This document shows, in pieces, positions 17,977-26,025 of a stretch of 64,000 nt of DNA. Positions within the stretch are counted from its first letter, which is position 1. Every line of letters begins with the position of its first letter. This DNA is from Roseiarcus sp963741405 (GTDB lineage Bacteria; Pseudomonadota; Alphaproteobacteria; Rhizobiales; Beijerinckiaceae). Position numbers and translations under genes: made by a program. Location: the NCBI GenBank assembly GCA_963741405.1, contig CAVUHX010000039.1, forward strand, positions 558,001 through 622,000, given 5' to 3'. Below the pieces are notes generated by a model. That model worked only from the letters and a program-made list of their open reading frames with translations, did not search any database and was not told where the DNA came from.

Positions 17977-19872
17977 TCAGCCGCCCTCGGCCGACTGAAG
18001 GACGTTCTCGTGCACGGTGACGCCGAGCGAGCGGCGCAAGGCGCCGACATACTGATCGAGCAAGCTGTCGCGGGCCGCGCCGTCGATCTTCTCGGCCATC
18101 GCTTTCACCCTGAGGTCGGCGAAGTCGACCAAGGGTGTTTTGTCCGCGGTGATCTTGAGCACCGTCCGCCCATCCGGCGTCGCCGCCGAGCTGGAACCGT
18201 CGGCGGGCTCCCGGAAGATAGCGGCGACGACCGATTCCGGCAGGCCAGTCTTGTCGTCCCGATGGATGTCGGCGGCCGACTTGACCTCGGCGCCGGCGCT
18301 CTTGGCGACATCGGCGACGGTCCCGCCGGCGCGGATCTGCTTGACGAGATCGTCCGCCTTGGCGGCGAGCGCCCTGTCGACCTGCTGGGCCCGCCACTGC
18401 GTCTCGACCTCGGGCTTGGCTTCCGCAAACGAGCGGTCGTGCGACGGTTCGACCTTGGTCACGGCGAACCAGACATAGCCGTTGTCCGGCGTCTGCAGGG
18501 GCGCTTCGTCAAGCCCGACGTCGGAGGCGAAGGCTGCGCGCAACAGATCGGTCTTGTCGGGCAGGCTCACCGGCTTGCCGCTCCGGTCCTGGCCCTGCGC
18601 GTCGACCGCCGTCACGGTCTCGGTTGTCAGGCCCGCCGCCTTTGCCGCTTCGGCGAGGGACTTGCCGGAAACGCGCGCGTCCTCGATCTTGTCGTGAACC
18701 GCCTGAATCTTGTCGCCGGCGCGGGAGGCTGAAACCTGCCGCTTGATCTCCTCCTCGACCTCCGCGAACGGCTTGACCGTCGAGGGCGTGATGCTCTTGA
18801 CGCGAACGATGACCGGCCCGAACTGGCTCGAAAGCACGCCGCTGACCCCGCCCTGCGGCAGGGCGAACACCGCATCCGCTTCCGATTTGTCGATGATCGC
18901 GTCCTTGGTCGTTTCGCCGAGTTCTGTATCCTCGGGCTTCATGTTCCTTTCCTTGACGATGTCGTCGAAGGTCGCCCCTCCCCTGATCTTTGCCTCGGCG
19001 GCGTCCGCCTCGGCCTGGTTCGGAAACAGGATCTGCTCGAGGTCGCGCTTCTCGGGCGAGCCGAAGCGCGGATCCTTGCCGGCGACCTTGGCGTAGGCGG
19101 CCTCTGCGTCCGCGTCGCTCACCTCAGCCGGATTGGCCAGCGTCTGCGGCTCCAGCGCGACGACGGTCATGGACCGGAATTCCGGGGCGCGGTAGCTCGA
19201 CTTGCGGTCGTTGAAAAACGCCTTCAGCGCATCCTCGGAGGTGGCGGGAATGTCGCCCGCGGCGGCGGCGGGAAGCACGAAATAGTCAACCGAGCGGGTC
19301 TGGCCCTCGTAATCGGCTTCCGCCTTCGTCTCGGCCTTCGGCGCGGTGAGGCCCGTCGTCATGGCGGCGAAAATGAATTGCCTCACCGCCGACTTGTGCA
19401 GTTCGGAGACATAGGTCTGCTCGTTCATGTCGTTGTCGCGCAGAACGCTGACGAATTTCTGCGGATCGAACGCGCCGGACTTGTCCTGGAATGCCGGGTT
19501 CGACGTGACGAGGCTGCGCAGCGCGTCCTGCGAAATATTGAGCCCGAGCTTTCGCGCTTCTTCGTCGAGCGCCGCCTCGCCGAGCAGCCTTTGCAGAACC
19601 TGCCGGTCGAGGCCGATGGCGCGCGCCTGCTCGTTGGTGAACGGCTGGCGCAGCCGGCGCTGGTACTGCTGCAGCATCCGCTGATACTCGTAGTGAAATT
19701 CCTGAGCGGAGATTTTCGCGCTTCCCACGGAGGCGACGGTCGAGGAGGTGAAGCCGCGCAGCATGTCGCCGACCCCCCAGATTACGAAGCTGACGATGAT
19801 CAGCCCCATGACGACCGTCATGATCGCCTTTCCGACGAACCCCTGGGTCGCGGTGCGGATCGATTCGAGCAT
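17977..19872 (-). CDS. ppiD: SurA N-terminal/PpiC peptidyl-prolyl cis-trans isomerase, PpiD type
   Basis: The 631-aa protein is an inner-membrane-anchored periplasmic folding chaperone. One N-terminal TM helix (about residues 16-38, IMTVVMGLIIVSFVIWGVGDML) is followed by a SurA_N_3-like chaperone domain. The parvulin domain (about residues 265-365) includes EKRDLEQILFPNQAEADAAEAKI and FGPVIVRVKSITP. A second C-terminal chaperone lobe completes it. It assists proteins leaving the Sec translocon. Its position opposite tpiA-secG is a well-known alphaproteobacterial arrangement and links it to secretion. It starts an operon whose next gene is trpE. Confidence 0.92.
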   Translation of the reverse strand: MLESIRTATQGFVGKAIMTVVMGLIIVSFVIWGVGDMLRGFTSSTVASVGSAKISAQEFHYEYQRMLQQYQRRLRQPFTNEQARAIGLDRQVLQRLLGEAALDEEARKLGLNISQDALRSLVTSNPAFQDKSGAFDPQKFVSVLRDNDMNEQTYVSELHKSAVRQFIFAAMTTGLTAPKAETKAEADYEGQTRSVDYFVLPAAAAGDIPATSEDALKAFFNDRKSSYRAPEFRSMTVVALEPQTLANPAEVSDADAEAAYAKVAGKDPRFGSPEKRDLEQILFPNQAEADAAEAKIRGGATFDDIVKERNMKPEDTELGETTKDAIIDKSEADAVFALPQGGVSGVLSSQFGPVIVRVKSITPSTVKPFAEVEEEIKRQVSASRAGDKIQAVHDKIEDARVSGKSLAEAAKAAGLTTETVTAVDAQGQDRSGKPVSLPDKTDLLRAAFASDVGLDEAPLQTPDNGYVWFAVTKVEPSHDRSFAEAKPEVETQWRAQQVDRALAAKADDLVKQIRAGGTVADVAKSAGAEVKSAADIHRDDKTGLPESVVAAIFREPADGSSSAATPDGRTVLKITADKTPLVDFADLRVKAMAEKIDGAARDSLLDQYVGALRRSLGVTVHENVLQSAEGG

Positions 19873-19994
19873 TCGTTACCTGCGCCTATTTGCCTCGGGC
19901 CAATTGAAGCGCGCGTTCTAGCCCCGGCTGGACGGTTTGCATAGGCTTCCCGCGGTGGTAACAAGCGCCAGCAAAAAACCCGGAGTACCTCACC

Positions 19995-20753
19995 ATGACA
20001 CCTGACGTGCGCCCGCTTGTCGCCGGCAACTGGAAGATGAACGGCCTTTCGGCGTCGCTCGTCGAAATCGAGGCGATGCGCGGGGCGTCCGACGCCGGCG
20101 AGACCGGTAAAGCCGAGCTCGCGGTGTGCCCGCCGTTCACGCTGCTCGCGCAGGCTGCCTGGAAGCTCAAGGGCGGGACGGTGACGCTGGGCGGGCAGGA
20201 CTGCCACACCGAGGCGAGCGGCGCCTTCACGGGCGACATTTCGGCGGCGATGCTCAAGGATGCGGGCGCGACTTATGTCATCGTCGGGCACTCAGAGCGG
20301 CGAACCATGCATCATGAGACCGACGCGCTCGTGCGCGCCAAGGCCGAGGCGGCGCTGAAATCCGGCCTGATCGCGATCGTCTGCGTCGGCGAGACGCGCA
20401 ACGAGCGCGAGGCGGGCGACGCCGTCGTCGTCGTCACGCGCCAGCTCCTCGGCTCGATGCCTCCCGCCGGCTCGGCGGAGACCGTGGTCGTCGCCTATGA
20501 ACCGGTCTGGGCGATCGGCACCGGTCTCACGCCGACGTCGGCGGACGTCGCCGAGATGCACAAAGCCATCCGGGGACGGCTCGGCGAGATCTACGGCGCG
20601 GGGGGCGCGAAGGTTCGCATTCTTTACGGTGGATCAGTGAAGCCGTCGAACGCGAAGGAGTTGCTCGGGCTCGACAATGTCGACGGGGCGCTGGTCGGCG
20701 GGGCGAGCCTGAAGGCCGCCGATTTTCTGGCGATCGCCGCAGCCTATCGCTGA
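19995..20753 (+). CDS. tpiA: triosephosphate isomerase
   Basis: TpiA interconverts dihydroxyacetone phosphate and glyceraldehyde 3-phosphate in glycolysis and the Calvin cycle. The 252-aa protein has all catalytic residues: Lys14 in GNWKMN, His99 in VIVGHSERR and Glu169 in VVAYEPVWAIGTG, plus the phosphate-gripping YGGSVKPSN loop. The length is typical of a TIM barrel monomer. It is transcribed divergently from ppiD across a 122-bp promoter region and is followed by secG. Confidence 0.97.
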   Translation: MTPDVRPLVAGNWKMNGLSASLVEIEAMRGASDAGETGKAELAVCPPFTLLAQAAWKLKGGTVTLGGQDCHTEASGAFTGDISAAMLKDAGATYVIVGHSERRTMHHETDALVRAKAEAALKSGLIAIVCVGETRNEREAGDAVVVVTRQLLGSMPPAGSAETVVVAYEPVWAIGTGLTPTSADVAEMHKAIRGRLGEIYGAGGAKVRILYGGSVKPSNAKELLGLDNVDGALVGGASLKAADFLAIAAAYR

Positions 20754-21108
20754 CGGCAGGCTCCCGAGCGGACGCGGGTCAGCAGGACGTTTGGGGAGCC
20801 AGGATTGGGGAGCGTCGCCATAGCGGCGGCGAACGGCCGAACCAAGCCATTCAACGAACTTCGCACAGGATTCGTTCTCGGTCGTGAAAGGCCCCGCGAG
20901 GTCTCGCCGCATCCGCAGGCCATCGCCTGGCGAGCGGAGGGATCAAGACTGTTCGAGGAACGTGACGCTCCTATCGAATTCCAGACTGACCCGGGACCCC
21001 CGAATCCGACCCGATGGACGCGCCCCTTGCGCCATGATAGGAGCGCGCCAACTTTTTGAGGTCGCCGGCTCGATGGCCGTGCGGCCCGCCCTGTTTTGAG
21101 CGCCTCTG

Positions 21109-21504
21109 ATGCAATCGGTCCTGATCGTCATTCATATTCTCATCGTGATCGCCCTGGTCGCGGTCGTGCTCCTGCAGCGCTCCGAAGGCGGCGTGCTGGG
21201 GTCCGGCGGCGGGACCGGCAGTTTCATGACCGGGCGCGGACAGGCGAATGCGCTGTCACGCGCCACGGCGGTCCTGGCGACGTTGTTTTTCGTCACCTCG
21301 CTCCTCATGTCGATCATCGCCGGCTGGAGCCGGGCGCCCCGTTCGATCCTGACCAAGGGTCCGGAAGCGCCGGCCAGCCAGACGGCGCCCCAGCCGGTCA
21401 ACCCGGGCAACATCCTCGATCAGCTGAAGCAGCTTCAGGGCCAATCGAACGCGCCGGCGGCGCCGTCTGCGCCTGCGCCGGCCGCGCCGGAGCAGAAGCC
21501 TTAG
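21109..21504 (+). CDS. secG: preprotein translocase subunit SecG
   Basis: SecG is the small accessory subunit of the SecYEG channel. The 131-aa product has two TM helices (about residues 3-20 and 58-76) joined by the conserved cytoplasmic turn LLQRSEGGVLGSGGGTGSFMTGRG. It carries an Ala/Pro-rich C-terminal tail of the kind common in alphaproteobacteria. It lies downstream of tpiA, with a 355-bp gap that holds no obvious gene. Confidence 0.94.
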   Translation: MQSVLIVIHILIVIALVAVVLLQRSEGGVLGSGGGTGSFMTGRGQANALSRATAVLATLFFVTSLLMSIIAGWSRAPRSILTKGPEAPASQTAPQPVNPGNILDQLKQLQGQSNAPAAPSAPAPAAPEQKP

Positions 21505-21541
21505 TCCGAAGCCGGAGAGGCGGCCGTCGGAGGCGAGGGGC

Positions 21542-22003
21542 GTGCCGTCGTTTCGCAGCGAGCGCCGCGTGCGCCATCGAGCCGGGAAGATGTTCGACCT
21601 CGTGGCCGACGTCGAGCGCTATCCCGAATTCGTGCCGCTGTGCACGAGCCTGAAAGTGCGCAACCGGCGAACGGACGGGCATGGGCGCGAGACCCTGATC
21701 GCGGACATGTCAGTCGGCTACAAGATGATCCGCGAGCGATTCACGAGCCGGGTCGTGCTGGACAAGCCGCGCCTGAGGGTCGTGGTCGAATATATCGACG
21801 GGCCCTTCAGCCACATGGAGAACATCTGGACGTTCCGCGACGAAGCCGATGGCGCGCGCTCGATCGTCACCTTCTTCATCGATTACGAGTTCCGCAGCCG
21901 GACGCTCGGCGCGCTGATGGGCTCGATGTTCGACGCCGCTTTCCGCAAATTCGCGCAGGCCTTCGAGGAGCGGGCGGACGTTGTCTACGGGCGGACGCAG
22001 TAA
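21542..22003 (+). CDS. ratA: RatA/COQ10-type SRPBCC (START-like) protein
   Basis: The 153-aa protein belongs to the RatA/Coq10 branch of the SRPBCC lipid-binding fold: FDLVADVERYPEFVPLCTSLKVRNR at the start, YKMIRERFTSRVVLDKP in the sheet and a C-terminal helix MFDAAFRKFAQAFEERADVVYG. In mitochondria the homologue Coq10 binds ubiquinone; in E. coli RatA was reported to inhibit ribosome subunit joining. A ubiquinone-related role is the more general expectation. GTG start, 37 bp after secG. Confidence 0.88.
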   Translation: MPSFRSERRVRHRAGKMFDLVADVERYPEFVPLCTSLKVRNRRTDGHGRETLIADMSVGYKMIRERFTSRVVLDKPRLRVVVEYIDGPFSHMENIWTFRDEADGARSIVTFFIDYEFRSRTLGALMGSMFDAAFRKFAQAFEERADVVYGRTQ

Positions 22004-22284
22004 CCGTGACCCAACGAAGCGTTACGCCAAGAAGTTTCTCTCGGGCGAATTGTCATCGCACCGAGTGAACGACCGGAGTGCGCAAGGAGCGGGCGGTCAG
22101 GGAGGCGATGACGGTTCGCTTTTCGCCGCCGTCGTTTCTCGGGCCATGACCGCGGAGAGACCCATGCGCGCCGCGCCGCGGTTGGTTGCCCCGGTTGGGG
22201 CGATCACATAGCGGATGGGTGCGCGAGGTTGCTTGGCTGGCGGGACCGGCAAGCCAAAGGCGGCGACGGCCGGGAGGGAAGAAA

Positions 22285-23235
22285 GTGACGTTGATCGAAC
22301 CGCGCTTCCGCGGCCTGTTTCTTTCTGTTTTTGCTCTGTTCACCCTATTCGGCACGTCGATGACGATCATCGGCGCGACGCTGCCGAAGATCCTGGCGAA
22401 TTTCCACTGGAATTACCTGACGGCGGGAATTGTCCTTGGCGCTGGCGCCGTGGCCTATTTTGTGTCCACGTTCGCCGCCGGTCATCTGGTGAAGCACTGG
22501 GGGGCCAAACCGACCATCCTGCTCGCACTGACGCTCATCGTCGCCGGACTCGCGTTCTTCGCCACGACCCCCGATCCCGCGGCCAACACGCTGCTGAGCG
22601 CGCTCATCGGCCTCGGCCAGGGCGGCGTGGAAGTTGGCCTCAACTCGACGATCCTGCGGATGGACGAACGGAACACCGGTCGGCCGATGAACCTTTTGCA
22701 TGGAGCTTTCGCCGTCGGCGCGATCGTTGGACCGTTCGCGGTCAGCATGCTCATGCAGAGCGGCCTCGACTGGGCCGTCGTCTACCGCGGCATGGCGGTG
22801 ATCTTCGTGCTGCTGGCCGTGCTGATGGCGTTCGCCGCTTTGCCGTCCGTCCGGCCGGAAGCCGCTGAACACGACGAAACGCTTGAGCGACTGAGCGCAA
22901 ATCCAGCCTATTGGCTGTCGTTTTTCGCCCTCTTCCTCTACCTCGGCGTTGAGTTGGGGGTTTCGAACTGGGTCGCCGAGTATTTTGTCGTCGTCTTCGC
23001 CTATTCGCCCGACGCCAGCGCCATGCTCGTTTCGCTGTTCTGGCTGGGTGTATTGGTCGGCCGCTTCGGCGTGCCCTTGCTATACAAAGGCTCGCGCCCT
23101 AAACCCCGCTGGTCGGACTCCTCCCGCCCCCCTCCCTCCCCCCCCGATCGCCCGCATCATAACAGTGATCCCGCCGGGGTATTTCGTGGACTGGCGGCCG
23201 CCGGACGACGGCGCTCGTGCGCAGGGCGACGGTGA
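22285..23235 (+). pseudogene. MFS transporter, C-terminally truncated
   Basis: From a GTG at 22285 with a GGGAGGG ribosome-binding site, this encodes about 275 residues of a major facilitator superfamily sugar/drug-type transporter. It has eight to nine recognisable TM helices and the cytoplasmic-loop region LVKHWGAKPTILLALT. After RFGVPLLYKGSRP the sequence loses similarity in every frame. A pyrimidine-rich stretch follows, including a run of eight C at 23138-23145, and then unrelated residues. MFS proteins of this kind are normally about 390-420 aa, so the last three or four helices are missing. The gene is probably non-functional. Confidence 0.75.
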
Positions 23236-23438
23236 GCGCGCTCATCGCAACTTTCGGTCTTCGTCATTTTTCAATTCTTGGCGGCCTCGCCGCGCCTTTC
23301 AAGCGCCGCCGTGATCTGCAACAAGAGCGTTTCCTATAAGATTGACTTGGCCCCAAGACGCCCCGCCACAAGCCATCGTCTGGACGAAGTGCGACGAATG
23401 GGAGAACAGGATGATCAGAACTCATTGGTCCATGGCTG

Positions 23439-23942
23439 GTGGGGTGCGCCCTGTGCGCCACGCCAGTCGCCGCAGACGAAGACATATATGAGGGCCCCAC
23501 GGCCATCAAGCCGCTGACCGTGACGCCGCAGCCGCAGCGATCCGCCTCGCCCAAAGCTGTCTGCGACTTCGAGCATCAGTGCTACCCGGAGAAGGGCGGA
23601 CCCATGGTCCAAGCTCCTTCGGCTCCCCCAGTGGTGGTCGCCAAGCCCGCCGCTCCGCGCCCCCAAGTCCCCGATGAACCCATCGTCGCGACGTGGCGAG
23701 ACTGTATGGGTCGGGCCCTGCAGACCTACGAGCAGTCGCACGACCTCCACGCCCTGCAGATGGCCACGGGGAGTTGTCAGGAGCGGTTGGAGGAGCAGGG
23801 TGGCGAGGACTACGCCGGGGCAGAACCTCCGACTCCGCTGGCGGCGCCTCAGGCTAACGGCCGACGGAACATCGGTTGCGGCTGGTGGCCCATCGGCAGC
23901 GATGCCGACCGCGACTGTGCGGCGGGGCGTCGCCGCTTTTGA
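23439..23942 (+). CDS. putative small exported protein, unknown function
   Basis: I do not recognise this gene. The frame has a hydrophobic stretch before an AAA-type boundary (WLVGCALCATPVAA) that looks like the end of a signal peptide. It then has a Pro-rich linker and a compact segment with conserved-looking cysteines (TWRDCMGRALQTYEQSHDLHALQMATGSCQERLEEQ). The in-frame start is only a GTG in the middle of the signal peptide. An ATG at 23411 with a GGAG upstream would give a complete signal peptide if one base were missing between 23411 and 23421. Start and integrity are therefore doubtful. Confidence 0.4.
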   Translation: MGCALCATPVAADEDIYEGPTAIKPLTVTPQPQRSASPKAVCDFEHQCYPEKGGPMVQAPSAPPVVVAKPAAPRPQVPDEPIVATWRDCMGRALQTYEQSHDLHALQMATGSCQERLEEQGGEDYAGAEPPTPLAAPQANGRRNIGCGWWPIGSDADRDCAAGRRRF

Positions 23943-24264
23943 CGACCGCCAGCGGGACGCCGGCCACCGGGAGTTCCGCGGCCGCGGTCTGCAACAGCCG
24001 CAACACGTCGAGTCCGGTCCGTCGGCGCGGGAACAAGCGTCGGGTTTCAGCCACCAGGGCGGGAGGCGCGCCGTCTTTTCCGGGCGAGCGCCGCGTGCGT
24101 CCCAGAGCCGCGCCGGTCTTCGAGGAATGAGCCGGGGCCGAATATTGGCGGGCGCGAAGCGCCTGCGCTTTGCAGGGTCGGGCGGCTCGTGCGCCGGGCC
24201 CGGCAGCCCCGCCGTGCAGCCGCTGCAAAACTCGTGGCGCCATAGGCGCGATCGGTGATCGCGC
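23943..24264. other. GC-rich intergenic stretch, nothing assigned
   Basis: About 320 bp between the putative exported protein and the leftward cinA homologue. A leftward frame through 23854-24243 contains Arg-rich sequence that I cannot tie to any family, and I treat it as non-coding. No repeat or terminator was identified. Confidence 0.35.
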
Positions 24265-24759
24265 TTATGTCGCGGCCGCCTCCTCCAACATGGCGAGCGC
24301 GATGCTGACCGAGGCGAGCCGGACGTTGGCGCGGCCGGTGTCGCCGAACCGTTCCTCGCGCGCGGTCGTCGGCGCGCCGGCCCTTGCGCAGGCGAACCAG
24401 ACCAGGCCGACCGGCTTCGCCGCCGTGCCGCCGTCGGGCCCGGCGACGCCGGTCACGCTGACCGCGACATCGGCGCGCGAGGCCGCGAGCGCTCCCTCCG
24501 CCATGGCGCGGGCGGTCGCTTCGCTCACCGCCCCATGCTCCTCCAGCGTCCGCGCCGGCACGCCGAGGAGATCCTGCTTGGCCTCGTTCGAATAGACGAT
24601 GAAGCCGCGCTCGACCACGGCGGACGACCCGGGGATTTCGGTCAAGAGTCCCGCGACGAGTCCGCCGGTGCAGGATTCCGCCGTCGCGACCCTCAGCCCT
24701 TCAGACCGACACCGGTCGAGAAGCGCCGCGGCCCGGGCGGCGAGATCGGGGGGGAACAT
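24265..24759 (-). CDS. pncC: CinA C-terminal family protein (nicotinamide-nucleotide amidohydrolase)
   Basis: The 164-aa protein corresponds to the stand-alone CinA C-terminal domain (PncC), which deamidates nicotinamide mononucleotide to nicotinate mononucleotide in NAD recycling. Family motifs are clear: RVATAESCTGGLVAGLLTEIPGSS near residue 25, FIVYSNEAKQDLLGV, GAVSEATARAMAEGAL and SVTGVAGPDGGTAAKPVGLV. The ATG at 24759 is preferred over 24771 because homologues begin with a similar MFP sequence. It is usually linked to the ratA/lipA region in Rhizobiales, and here it lies 2.3 kb from ratA. Confidence 0.9.
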   Translation of the reverse strand: MFPPDLAARAAALLDRCRSEGLRVATAESCTGGLVAGLLTEIPGSSAVVERGFIVYSNEAKQDLLGVPARTLEEHGAVSEATARAMAEGALAASRADVAVSVTGVAGPDGGTAAKPVGLVWFACARAGAPTTAREERFGDTGRANVRLASVSIALAMLEEAAAT

Positions 24760-24930
24760 CGTGCGTCGCAACCGGTCGGAAACGAGGCGGGCAATCTAGC
24801 AGGTCGCGCGACGCGGGCAACTTCCAGTTTGCGGATCCGCAGTGTGATTGCTGTCACAGACTTGGCTGATCGGGGCAGGTAACAGTTTGTTAACCAGCGG
24901 GCGCCTGCTCGCCGCGAATAGGAGGGTAAG

Positions 24931-25056
24931 ATGACGAACCTTCGGACGCTCGGCTTCTTCTTCTCGATGTTTCTAATGATGACCTGCCTCTCGGGGCCTG
25001 CCTCCGCCTGTCCCGCCGGTTATGCCCCGTGCGGGAGCGCGTGCTGCCCGCGTTGA
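24931..25056 (+). CDS. 41-aa secreted Cys-rich peptide
   Basis: A short ORF with a strong AGGAGG ribosome-binding site six bases before the ATG encodes 41 residues. A hydrophobic signal peptide (about residues 1-26, with the FFFSMFLMMTCLS core) ends in GPASA. The predicted mature part is only 15 residues and holds four cysteines (CPAGYAPCGSACCPR). Similar tiny proteins with CPxGY...CCPR tails occur in Rhizobiales, but their function is not known to me. The next gene starts 42 bp downstream in the same direction, so both may form one transcript. Confidence 0.6.
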   Translation: MTNLRTLGFFFSMFLMMTCLSGPASACPAGYAPCGSACCPR

Positions 25057-25098
25057 GCGTCGCTGTTCACGGATGATCCGATGACGAGGGAGGACACG

Positions 25099-25971
25099 AT
25101 GCGAAGAACGACACTGTTTTCGGTGGGGGCGCTCATGTCCGCGGCGGTCATCCCCTTGATGGTGTATTTGCCCGCACGACCGTCCAACGATCCGCTCGGC
25201 GACAAGCTTCGAAGCATGGGGTTCTATCCGATTGAACCCCCCTCGACGCTGATGGATGTCGGCTCACTCTACTACGTCGACGCCGGCGCGCACGATTTCA
25301 GGGCGATCTGTTACGCGCCGAAGGCCGATCTCGAAGGCTTGGTGCGGGAGTCCCCCAGCTGGCAGATTGAGGAAAACTTGAAGGTCGGGGGCGACTTCGC
25401 CGCGAAGGCAGGTCTTAACATCAGCCCTCAACTGAAGGGCAAAGTCAGCGACGCCTACATGCAGACAATGCATTTCTCGCTGACGGGTGTCGTGCTGGAT
25501 GAAATCGCCCTGGGCGACAACGGTTTGGTGTACGCCAAGCTCATGAACAATCCCGTGTGCAGCAATGTCGTCAAGCAGCTCATCAACTTGGGCGGTTACA
25601 TATGCCAGAGTCAGAAGGTTCTCCGCGCCAGGGCGGAGTTGAAGATCGACCGCAACGCCAGGAATACGATGACCGCCGCCGCAGAGGCCAATCTCGGCAA
25701 GAACGACGAAGGCGCTAAGACCGAGAGTTCAGCGCAGACCGACCGAACCGAGGTTCTGCGGGAGGGGCAGACGATTGAGGACGCGGTGCTGACCTATGGG
25801 GCGGAGATGTACCCGATTTGCCTCGCGCCGAAGAACGCGCATTTCGCCCGCACGCTCCCCAGGTCTGCTCTGGATCGCGCCTACCATTTCATACTCTACA
25901 GCATTGTGGAGCCGTTGCTGCCGGTCGAGCGCAGTCAACTCGACGTTGCGGAGAACGGCCACTTCCAATGA
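25099..25971 (+). CDS. exported or membrane-anchored protein of unknown function
   Basis: I do not recognise this 290-aa protein. It starts with a signal peptide or anchor (RRTTLFSVGALMSAAVIPLMVYL). The ATG at 25099 is preferred because GGGAGG lies seven bases upstream; an in-frame ATG at 25081 would add six residues. The remainder is soluble, with a central Lys/Glu-rich part (residues about 195-235) and four scattered cysteines (ICYAPK, PVCSN, YICQS, PICLAP) that could form two disulfides. It follows the Cys-rich peptide closely and converges on the kinase gene. GC content and codon use look a little lower than in the neighbours, consistent with accessory DNA. Confidence 0.7.
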   Translation: MRRTTLFSVGALMSAAVIPLMVYLPARPSNDPLGDKLRSMGFYPIEPPSTLMDVGSLYYVDAGAHDFRAICYAPKADLEGLVRESPSWQIEENLKVGGDFAAKAGLNISPQLKGKVSDAYMQTMHFSLTGVVLDEIALGDNGLVYAKLMNNPVCSNVVKQLINLGGYICQSQKVLRARAELKIDRNARNTMTAAAEANLGKNDEGAKTESSAQTDRTEVLREGQTIEDAVLTYGAEMYPICLAPKNAHFARTLPRSALDRAYHFILYSIVEPLLPVERSQLDVAENGHFQ

Positions 25972-26025
25972 CGATGCAGCACGGCGATCGAGTTGGAATT
26001 GCGGGGGTCCCGCTGTCCGCCGCCC

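Noticed and set aside
23854..24243. Leftward 129-codon frame as a transposase or regulator
   Set aside because: Composition is Arg/Ala-rich without any recognisable motif or ribosome-binding site, and it overlaps the end of the putative exported protein on the other strand.
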